Assembly: GCF_014904745.1 (NCBI RefSeq)
Contig: NZ_JACZCS010000009.1
Location: 1 to 64,000, forward strand
Origin: Oricola nitratireducens
GTDB taxonomy: Bacteria; Pseudomonadota; Alphaproteobacteria; Rhizobiales; Rhizobiaceae
Reading direction: 5' to 3'
Length of the DNA stretch: 64,000 nucleotides
Below, piece by piece: positions 10,139-17,342 of this stretch. Positions within the stretch are counted from its first letter, which is position 1. Each line of letters starts with the position of its first letter. The position numbers and the translations under genes are program-made. The notes under the pieces are model-generated. The model saw only the letters and a list, made by a program, of their open reading frames with translations. It was not told where the DNA came from and did not search any database.

Positions 10139-10487
10139 GCAAATTGATCTGCGGCGCGTACGGCCATTGAGAGCCAGGAATTGGCAGCGCCCTCCCGGGT
10201 TATCCGCAAACCCATACCTGCCCCATCTCGCACGATGGCGGGATTCCGCAATGGCGCCACTGGTCCTGGATCTCGATCGATCGCGCCATGGGCATCCGGT
10301 TAGCAGCCACCAGGCCCCACGAAGGCGCGGAGTCCGTCGTCGCAAAGGGGCCGTAACCGTGATGCATTGACCATGGCAGGTCGAAACCGCTCTGCTCTGG
10401 ATTGGCGCGGGTGCCTTACACGATACTCCGCCACCGCCGGAGACGAGGCCGACACGACCGCCGCCGTCGCTCGCCACGCCGCTCTCC
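10139..10487. other. Intergenic region after metH
   Basis: No gene is supported. The open frames here are compositionally odd and match nothing I know. The region leads into the second copy of the small-protein unit. Confidence 0.35.
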
Positions 10488-10507
10488 GTAACGGCATCGT
10501 CAGTTAC
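10488..10507. repeat. GTAAC palindrome, copy 2
   Basis: GTAACGGCATCGTCAGTTAC keeps both arms of copy 1 (343-362), with changes in the centre. Similar flanking sequence follows both (GGCGCGTTTCGA.G.TCGGCTCGGC). It lies 90 bp beyond the stop of the second 48-residue protein. Confidence 0.6.
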
Positions 10508-10597
10508 GCCTAGGCGCGTTTCGACGCTCGGCTCGGCGTCGGACGCGGCGGGATTACGGTTCCGCCACCATGGCATCCGGCGATGGTCGTGGACCCG

Positions 10598-10744
10598 TCA
10601 GTATCCCCTCCTCCGATCGGCGGCGATCCTGTTCTCCGCCGCCCTGATCCGGCGACCGAGAAAAGCGAGATCCTTGTCATCCAGATTCGCGAGGAGCCGC
10701 AGTAGCCTCCTCAGTTCCGGTTCCGTCCGCGTATCCGGCTCCAT
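10598..10744 (-). CDS. 48-residue conserved small protein, copy 2
   Basis: The protein starts MEPDTRTEPELRRLLRLL and ends AADRRRGY. It aligns without gaps to the 48-residue protein at 412-558. A longer in-frame reading extends upstream to MPADDIV, but in the other copy that upstream part is broken by indels and a stop. The conserved product therefore begins at ATG 10744. A weak G-rich ribosome site (GGGGGCGGCG) precedes it. The function is unknown. The transcription unit is divergent from the MFS gene at 11026. Confidence 0.65.
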   Translation of the reverse strand: MEPDTRTEPELRRLLRLLANLDDKDLAFLGRRIRAAENRIAADRRRGY

Positions 10745-10860
10745 CGCCGCCCCCTGTCGTTCGTTATCGATAGGATGATGATGCTGTCGGCGAACCGCCT
10801 GCGCAACGATGTCATCGGCAGGCATTGAAGCCGCCCGGAAGGGAAAGGTGGGGAGATCAT

Positions 10861-10892
10861 CGTTGGAAGCAATTTGCAGATAGCTTCTAACG
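10861..10892. other. Conserved hairpin upstream of small-protein copy 2
   Basis: CGTTGGAAGC (10861-10870) pairs with GCTTCTAACG (10883-10892), with one G:U in the + strand reading. It corresponds in position to the hairpin at 664-694. The paired base changes between copies suggest a conserved RNA structure. Confidence 0.5.
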
Positions 10893-11025
10893 GTGTCGGT
10901 TATGGTCAGATCGGCACGGACATCAACGGGGTTTTGCTTCGGCCGGGACCGATCCCGCCATGCAAACACCCGGTCTTCCCACCTGGCCTCCCGACGGATA
11001 TGGCAATCCCCGGAGGAGGCAATCC

Positions 11026-12309
11026 ATGAATGCTCAGGACAGAAGCGTTTATTACGGCTGGGTAGTGGTAGCGATATCGTTCGTCACCATGGCCGTCGCG
11101 GTCAACGCGCGGACCGGCTATTCGCTGCTGCTGCCGCACATCTCGAAGGAACTCGGATGGACGACCACGACGACCTCGGGGCCGTTCTCGCTGGGTTTCG
11201 TCGCCTCGACCGCGTTCGTGCCAGTGCTGGGTGCCGTGATGGACCGTTACGGCCCGAGGATCGCCATTCCGATGGGAGCCGTCATGGTTGCCTCGGGTTA
11301 CGCCGGAGCGGTCGTGATCGGCTCTCCGGTCGGCCTCTACCTGTCGCTCGGCCTTCTGGCGGTCATGGGGTCGATGGCAATGAGCTACATCGGCCACTCC
11401 ATGTTCCTGCCCAACTGGTTCGTGCGACGGCGCGGCCTTGCGGTCGGCATCGCGTTTTCCGGCGTCGGCGTTGGCGCGGTCACCCTGCTCCCGCTCATGC
11501 AGTGGTCCATCGACACGCACGGCTGGCGCGCCTCCTGTCTCGGCATCGCGCTGCTGACGCTGGTCGCGATCCTTCCCCTCAACCTGCTCTTCCAGCGCAA
11601 ACGTCCCGAGGACATGGGGCTTCGTCCGGACGGCGGATCGGGGGCCGCGAAGGCGGATGACCACGGCTCTTCGGATGGCATCGTCGACCGGGAATGGGTT
11701 TCCACGGACTGGACTCTCGGACGCGCCATGAAGACGGCCCGTTTCTGGTGGATCGGCAGCGCGTTCTTTTGCGGCCTGTTCGTCTGGTACGCGATCCAGA
11801 TTCACCAGACGAACTTCCTCCTGCGCGAAGGCATCGATTCCGTGACGGCGGCGTCGGCGCTCGGCCTCGTCGCGCTGTTCGGCATCGGCGGACAGATCGC
11901 GCTGGGTGCCCTTTCGGACAGGTTCGGACGCGAAACCGCCTGGACGCTGGCGCAGTGCGGTTTCGGGCTTGCCGCGATCCTTCTCGCCACCGTGAATTTC
12001 GGGCAATCCTCTCGTCTCATCTATGTCATGGTCGCGCTACAGGGGCTCCTGGGATACGGGATGGCATCGATTTACGGCGCGATTCCCGCCGAGGTGTTTT
12101 CCGGCAGGCACTTCGCGAAGATCTTCTCGATCCTCTCGCTGTTCGGAAATTTCGGTGCCGCCGGCGGCGTGCTTGCGCTCGGCATCATCGACGACGCTTC
12201 TGGCGGCTACCGCCCCGGCTGGTGGCTTTGCGTTCTCGCCTCCGGCATATCCGTCGTCAGCATCTGGATGGCCGCGCCGCGAAAGGTCCGCGCGGCCGGT
12301 CGGGCATGA
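11026..12309 (+). CDS. MFS transporter, monocarboxylate/oxalate-formate-like
   Basis: This 427-residue protein has about 12 transmembrane segments in two halves, separated by a charged loop around residues 200-230 (RKRPEDMGLRPDGG). The start YYGWVVVAISFVTMAV and the loop MDRYGPR match the MFS branch that includes oxalate/formate antiporters and monocarboxylate carriers. I chose ATG 11026 because GGAGGAGG is 6 bases upstream. The substrate cannot be told from sequence. It is followed by a broken acetyltransferase gene. Confidence 0.85.
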   Translation: MNAQDRSVYYGWVVVAISFVTMAVAVNARTGYSLLLPHISKELGWTTTTTSGPFSLGFVASTAFVPVLGAVMDRYGPRIAIPMGAVMVASGYAGAVVIGSPVGLYLSLGLLAVMGSMAMSYIGHSMFLPNWFVRRRGLAVGIAFSGVGVGAVTLLPLMQWSIDTHGWRASCLGIALLTLVAILPLNLLFQRKRPEDMGLRPDGGSGAAKADDHGSSDGIVDREWVSTDWTLGRAMKTARFWWIGSAFFCGLFVWYAIQIHQTNFLLREGIDSVTAASALGLVALFGIGGQIALGALSDRFGRETAWTLAQCGFGLAAILLATVNFGQSSRLIYVMVALQGLLGYGMASIYGAIPAEVFSGRHFAKIFSILSLFGNFGAAGGVLALGIIDDASGGYRPGWWLCVLASGISVVSIWMAAPRKVRAAGRA

Positions 12310-12481
12310 CCGATGCCGCCAAGGACGGCAATGCCTCGCCCCGCGCGGATGCCGCCGCGCCACCCGGAGAACCTAGCCCGGGACAGGGCCGTTCGAGACA
12401 AGAATGGGCGATCACCCGCGGAACGGCCACGGGCGAGCAAAGAGGCCGGCTGCCGCGATACTGTTCAACGGAAAAGAAGCA

Positions 12482-12963
12482 ATGGAATTCTCGACAGCTT
12501 TCAAGGGGCGGGAAAAGGAGATCGTCGACCTGTTCACGGCGACCTTCTCGGCACCACGGCGGAACGGGACCTGTTCGTCTTCACCGCCGAGGAGGCCGGG
12601 ACGATCGTCGGCGGCATCGTCTTTTCGCGGCTGACCTACGACCGGGATGACCGGACGGTGTTCGTCCTCGCGCCCGTCGGCGTCGCGACCGGCCATCAGG
12701 GCAAGGGGATCGGACAACGGCTCCTCGCCGATGGCCTCGCCGCGTTGCGTGAGACCGGTATCGATATCGCCGTGACGTATGGCGATCCGGGCTACTATTC
12801 GAAGGTGGGCTTCGCGCCGATCACGGAAGCGTTCGCTCAAGCGCCCTTCAAACTGAAACACCCCGAAGGCTGGCTCGGCCAGTCGCTGACCGATCGGGAG
12901 ATGACACCGCTGAAGGGCCCCTCGCGCTGCGTCGAGGCGCTGAACGATCCCGCATTCTGGTAA
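12482..12963 (+). pseudogene. Broken YhbS-like GNAT acetyltransferase
   Basis: The ATG at 12482 opens MEFSTAFKGREKEIVDLFTA, the usual N-terminus of YhbS-type GNAT proteins, but this frame runs into unrelated sequence. The remainder of the enzyme, from GTTAERDLFVFTAEEAG through the acetyl-CoA loop VATGHQGKGIGQRLL to the family C-terminus SRCVEALNDPAFW, is in another frame. The join at about 12540-12560 also lacks the roughly 20 residues normally found between these parts. An out-of-frame internal deletion therefore explains it. The 482-nt span is not a multiple of three. Confidence 0.8.
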
Positions 12964-13365
12964 TCGTCATGGCCACCGACCGAAACGTCCATAGCGGAGC
13001 GGCATCTCCGACCGTGGCGGATGCCCGGAGTTCTCCCGCTCCGGCCAGCACCGCTGAAGCCCCTACCCTTTCACTATACAACAAAAACGGGACAAGCCAC
13101 CGTCGGACCGTATGCAACTCGTTGAAGTTTTTGACCTTCCGCAGTCAGTCGCTGAGCGGAAATGTCGAACGCCTTCCCTCGCCGCATTCCGAAGAAGCGC
13201 GGCCCGCTTCGGATCGCGGAAGGTCACAAGTCCGTTCGCCGGCGGCATCCGGCATCGGCCCCATCCCGCGCGCGGTTGAAATCCTGCATCGACCGCGCCG
13301 AGACTGGTGGCACCGGGACCAATCCGGGAACGAGAGCAGCGGGCCTTGCGGCCTCCGCCAGTGTC
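12964..13365. other. Gene-poor stretch with motif copy B
   Basis: No family-supported gene. The stretch contains TCACTATA-N8-ACGGGACAA at 13071-13095. Open frames here look like antisense or random frames in GC-rich DNA. Confidence 0.35.
13071..13095. repeat. TCACTATA-N8-ACGGGACAA motif, copy B
   Basis: TCACTATA, 8 bases, ACGGGACAA. It is preceded by a pyrimidine run (CCCTACCCTT), similar to copy C at 24068-24092 (CCCTTCAT). No gene on either strand is close enough to make a simple promoter reading convincing. Confidence 0.5.
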
Positions 13366-13749
13366 CTAGGCGGCGGCGCGTGGTGCCGATCGGTGGCGCG
13401 CGGCCCACCGCTCGAAGAAATCACGGAGCCACCCGTCGTGGTCGGTATCGAACCAGCGCTGGCTCGCCTCCCATTTTTCAACGTGATCGTAATCGTATTC
13501 GACGGCGACGACCCTTGTTTCCTCGGCCTTCCCGCCCGGCGTGAAATGGACGGAAATGGTCGAGGGATATTCCTGTTCGTCGGAGGAATTGAAAACGCGG
13601 ACGGGCCCTTCCTCGATCCCGAAGCAATATGCCGCGTATTCTCCGGCCATGAACTCGACGACGAAGGAAACGATCCCGTCATGCTCCACGATCTCGATGC
13701 CCCGAAAACGGAAATAGCACGGGGCCAAATTGACGATGAAGGTACCCAT
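13366..13749 (-). CDS. Hypothetical protein, 127 residues
   Basis: I do not recognise this protein. It is soluble, acidic in the middle and rich in aromatic residues (CYFRFRG, FVVEFMAGEYAAYCFG, EYDYDHVEKWEASQRWFD), with beta-strand-like spacing. It looks like a compact globular domain rather than a chance frame. GGAG lies 11 bases before ATG 13749. It is downstream of and in the same orientation as the XRE-like protein at 13940-14704. Confidence 0.55.
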   Translation of the reverse strand: MGTFIVNLAPCYFRFRGIEIVEHDGIVSFVVEFMAGEYAAYCFGIEEGPVRVFNSSDEQEYPSTISVHFTPGGKAEETRVVAVEYDYDHVEKWEASQRWFDTDHDGWLRDFFERWAARHRSAPRAAA

Positions 13750-13939
13750 CCGGATTGAAACTCCCTGAATTGCACGCGTTCCCGCCCACCGGGAACGGGG
13801 ATCCGCAGCGGCGGGTTGAATGCCGTCGCAACAACAGGAGGCGCACGGATTTCCTCGGATGTCCAGACCGCCTCGCGCCCGCCTTCATCGATCTCGTTCG
13901 GAGGCGGAACGGGGTGCCGTGACGGCCGCCGGCGAGCGA

Positions 13940-14704
13940 TCACATTTCCATGCCGCCGCCATATCGCTCGCCCGCCTCGTCCAGAGCCTCGATGACCTTG
14001 TCCAGCCGCTCGATGCTCAGCCCGCGCGTTTCCCCGCGCTCCACGATGCCGCGCATGGCCCCTATATCCAGCCCGACGATCCCGGCGGCGGCCTCGACCG
14101 ACAGCCCCAAGTCGCGCACGCGCCTGCGGATCGACGCCGAGATGTCCGCCCTGACGAGCGCCTGGCCCGTGTCCGCCGTCCCCCTCGCCGCCAGAGCATC
14201 GAACACGCGGTCGGCCTCCCCGGCGGTCCAGCCTTCGGCGGAGCCGTCCAGCAACGACCGCAGCCTGTCGGGCTCCAGGCCGACGGCCTCGGCCGCCCGC
14301 TCGAGATCCAGACCTCGCCGCAGCATGAGCAGCCTGATCTGGCCGGCCACGTTGGGAAGCTTCCATGCGTCGATGGCCGCCTGCTCCTCCACGGACCGGT
14401 CGAACGGACTGTTGCCGGCGACCAGCCGGACTGCCTCGTCGATGCCGACAACGCGCACCTCCACCCCGTCCGTGTTCCACAGGGCGTTCAGTGCCTCCAG
14501 GGCGTAACGCGGGTCCGGATCGCCCAGAAGGCGGTACCGACGGCCGGAAGCCGTCACGGCGGTCCCGGACACGGGATCGAGCGCGACCAGAGGCGTGGAG
14601 GTGCGGTATTCGGCTCCGTCCGGCTCGCATCCTGCGAGGATCGGGCCCTTGTCTCCGGCCATGATCAGGGCCCATCTGGCGAGATATCGCCGCTGCTTAC
14701 CCAT
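13940..14704 (-). CDS. Hypothetical protein with two XRE/Cro-like helix-turn-helix repeats
   Basis: This is a 254-residue protein. The N-terminal 100 residues (GKQRRYLARWALIMAGDKG...) match no domain I know. Residues about 105-175 (NVAGQIRLLMLRRGLDLERA...) and about 190-245 (DISASIRRRVRDLGLSVEAA...) each look like XRE/HigA-type HTH units with the GLxxEAAAxxxGL spacing. It may be a regulator or an antitoxin-like DNA binder. I chose ATG 14704 over an upstream Met because a purine-rich GGGAGC precedes it. Confidence 0.6.
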   Translation of the reverse strand: MGKQRRYLARWALIMAGDKGPILAGCEPDGAEYRTSTPLVALDPVSGTAVTASGRRYRLLGDPDPRYALEALNALWNTDGVEVRVVGIDEAVRLVAGNSPFDRSVEEQAAIDAWKLPNVAGQIRLLMLRRGLDLERAAEAVGLEPDRLRSLLDGSAEGWTAGEADRVFDALAARGTADTGQALVRADISASIRRRVRDLGLSVEAAAGIVGLDIGAMRGIVERGETRGLSIERLDKVIEALDEAGERYGGGMEM

Positions 14705-14929
14705 GTGCTGCTCCCAACGAACGTGTTCCCGACACCCGTTCAACCATGCCTGGCCTCGGGAGCCGTCGCCGACGAGTGAAAGCGATGCCTTCGCAAGCGA
14801 GAAGCCCGACGGAATCCGGGTGGCCAAACGATGCGTTTCCCGGATGCCTCAAATTCGAACGACGGCCTGAAAGATTGAGTCGTCGGCGGAGTGTAGGGAT
14901 GGGCTTTATTGAAAGCGAAAGGAGGCACC

Positions 14930-15373
14930 ATGTCGCTGCGCTGGTACACTACCAAGATGATCAAGAGGCTGGGTGAAGAGCGTTATCATCAGATCAGCAC
15001 CGACCCCGATGGCCGCGATGGCCCGAGGGAAGGTTGGGATTGGCATCCGGTTACCGAGGCCCTGGTCAGTCATTCCGTAGTTTGCGGATTCAACGAGATC
15101 ACGGAACGCAACGCGCTGGAGATTTCCCGCCGCATCGCCACCTACGAGCGAAACAAATCGCCGAGCCTCGCCCGCAGGAATCCCGATACGCGCAAGATCG
15201 AGCGCGTATACCTGACATTCGAAGATGTCTGGAACCATGTCGGTCTCTCAACGAACGCGTCAACGATCTCCCTGAAGGAGTTCGAGGAGCGGCATGGCAA
15301 GCTTGGCGACCCCGCACTCGGGGTATCCGTGTTCGATATATTCGAGGCGAACTACTCGGCAAGGGCCGCCTAG
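14930..15373 (+). CDS. Hypothetical protein, 147 residues
   Basis: This is an unrecognised soluble protein. It opens MSLRWYTTKMIKRLGEERYHQI and contains many charged residues and a central ITERNALEISRRIATYERNK helix. AGGAGG sits 5 bases before ATG 14930, a strong translation signal. It diverges from the XRE-like gene at 13940-14704, so the two may share a control region. Confidence 0.6.
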   Translation: MSLRWYTTKMIKRLGEERYHQISTDPDGRDGPREGWDWHPVTEALVSHSVVCGFNEITERNALEISRRIATYERNKSPSLARRNPDTRKIERVYLTFEDVWNHVGLSTNASTISLKEFEERHGKLGDPALGVSVFDIFEANYSARAA

Positions 15374-15433
15374 GCTCACCCAAAACGAGCACCGCAAACG
15401 AGACGGCGATGCGCCATCGGAAGCGCCAGGCGC

Positions 15434-15453
15434 GTAACGGAAATGTCCGTTAC
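15434..15453. repeat. GTAAC palindrome, copy 3
   Basis: GTAACGGAAATGTCCGTTAC has perfect 8-bp arms (GTAACGGA/TCCGTTAC) around 4 bases. It is the most symmetric member of the seven-copy family. It lies 60 bp after the end of the hypothetical gene at 14930-15373 and 134 bp before the IS1182 left end. Confidence 0.65.
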
Positions 15454-15587
15454 CGAGGTGACGTTGGCATTCGTTCGCGTTGTTCCCGAGAACCGACACG
15501 GGAGGTCGGCCTGCGGACTTTGTTCATTTCGGTGTCGGACCAATTCCGACACCGAAGAGTTGCTCGTTGAACGGCAACTTTGCGCCC

Positions 15588-17096
15588 GATACCGTTGAAA
15601 AACTGGCTATTTTGTCTGCCCGATTGGAAGGCCGAGATCGCACCCGGCTTCCTTCTTACGCCGGGATTGGAACCAGCTTCGCCAATCTGCGAAGATTTTG
15701 GGCTGTTGCTGCCATCAAGAACTCGTCCTTTGCTCCGTTTGGTCCTCGAAGACGCAACCGATCGAGTTTGAGAATTCGTTTGAGGTGCGCGAACAACATC
15801 TCGACCTTCTTGCGGGCGTAGCTTGCGGTCACATAGGCATCGGTCTTGGTGATATCGCGTGCCCGGTCGCGGGCATGTTCATGGATGGAGCGAAGGATTT
15901 TCCGAGCGGGTTCTTTCGGACAACATTGCGGTTTGAGCGGGCAGAGGTCGCAATCCTTCTTGCTGGCCCGGTAGCGCATCATTCCTTCCGCATCGACGCC
16001 TGATCGAGGCGTCGTGTAGGTTCGGCGGAACTGCACGAGCTGTCTGCCGCCCGGGCAGGTATAGGCGTCCGTGCCGGGATCGTAGGTGAAGTCGTCCCGC
16101 GAGAAGGTGCCGTCCTTGCGTTCGGACTTGTCGATCACCGGGATGTAGGGATCGATGCCCTGCTCATCGACCAGCCAGCCAAGCATCGGTGCTGACCCAT
16201 AGGCCGTGTCAGCGACAAGCATATCGGGATGCAGGTCGAAGCGCTCCCGCGTTCGCACGATCATGTCCTGGACGATTCCAGTCTCGGCCTGCCGGATCGG
16301 CGCGGTTGCGTCTACATCGACGATGACAGCATTGTCGAGGTCGACAAGATAGTTGGTGGAATAGGCAAAGAAGGGCCTGTCGCCGTTGGCACCGGTGTAG
16401 CGGGCTGCCGGATCAGCCGGTGAGAGCGCCTTGGGTTCAACCGGCGTGGATGCGCCGAATGCCGCATCATCCAGCGTATCGAGATATTCCTGCGTGGCCC
16501 GCGTGACCGCTTCCGGAACGACCCAGTCGGCACGCTCGACCTTGGCATAGCGGCTGGCATCCGCCTTGATCAGGGAAGCGTCCGCTCCAAAGCTGCTTCC
16601 GCCGACAAGTCCCTCGACGATGCAACGGGACAGAACCTCCTCGAACAATTGCCGAAACAGATCGCTTTCGCGGAACCTACCGTGTCTGTTTTTGGAAAAG
16701 GTCGAATGATCCGGCACCGCATCGGTCAGGTCCAGCCGGCAGAACCAGCGATAGGCAAGGTTCAAGTGAACCTCTTCGCACAAGCGCCGCTCCGACCGGA
16801 TGCCCATGACATAGCCGACCAGCAGCATCCGGATCATCAGTTCCGGATCGATCGAAGGGCGGCCTATCGTGCTGTAGAACGGCGCCAAATGTGAACGTAT
16901 TGCGTCCAGTGCGATAAACCGGTCAATCGCACGAACCAGGTGATCTGCTGGAACGTGATCCTCAAGCGAGAACTCGTAGAACAACGCCGCCTGCGTTTCC
17001 TTCTTCGGTCCCATCATCGCCGACAATCTCCCAAATCAATTGGGAAATTGAATCAGCAGCGGAACCGGCAATCAAGGCGAGTTTTTCAACAGTATC
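15588..17096. mobile_element. IS1182-family insertion sequence, complete
   Basis: The left terminal repeat at 15588-15608 reads GATACCGTTGAAAAACTGGC. The right end (17076-17096, on the opposite strand) reads GATACTGTTGAAAAACTCGC, so the ends match with two differences. The 4 bases CGCC occur at 15583-15586 and at 17097-17100 and may be the target duplication, if the left end includes one extra C. A single intact transposase gene fills the element. Confidence 0.82.
15656..17026 (-). CDS. IS1182-family transposase
   Basis: This 456-residue transposase has the N-terminal DUF772 domain (residues about 45-130, IGRPSIDPELMIRMLLVGYVMG) and a DDE catalytic fold. A Cys-rich insertion (CDLCPLKPQCCPKE) and the terminal KKVEMLFAHLKRILKL block with the acidic residue are typical of IS1182. 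The reading frame is intact, so the element may still be active. Confidence 0.92.
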   Translation of the reverse strand: MSAMMGPKKETQAALFYEFSLEDHVPADHLVRAIDRFIALDAIRSHLAPFYSTIGRPSIDPELMIRMLLVGYVMGIRSERRLCEEVHLNLAYRWFCRLDLTDAVPDHSTFSKNRHGRFRESDLFRQLFEEVLSRCIVEGLVGGSSFGADASLIKADASRYAKVERADWVVPEAVTRATQEYLDTLDDAAFGASTPVEPKALSPADPAARYTGANGDRPFFAYSTNYLVDLDNAVIVDVDATAPIRQAETGIVQDMIVRTRERFDLHPDMLVADTAYGSAPMLGWLVDEQGIDPYIPVIDKSERKDGTFSRDDFTYDPGTDAYTCPGGRQLVQFRRTYTTPRSGVDAEGMMRYRASKKDCDLCPLKPQCCPKEPARKILRSIHEHARDRARDITKTDAYVTASYARKKVEMLFAHLKRILKLDRLRLRGPNGAKDEFLMAATAQNLRRLAKLVPIPA

Positions 17097-17342
17097 CGCC
17101 CCAAGTCGGTCGTTCGATAGATCTCGATCTAGTCCCGAAAGCTGCCGTTCGTTGTCCGACGAGCGCGAGAACCATATACATCGCAACGACAGATGAATTT
17201 TCAAAAAAGGCGGCAGCGCTAACCTAAGCGCCACCCCATCAGAGTGTCATTTGCCGTGGATGATAAGTATTCACCGATCGACGATAGCCGAAAAAGTTAA
17301 GTAAATGCATTTGCGGAACGCTTTGTTGAACGGATCACTGCG

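Noticed and set aside
10861-10892. Hairpin as a rho-independent terminator for the small-protein gene
   Set aside because: It lies upstream of that gene and has no T tract on either strand.
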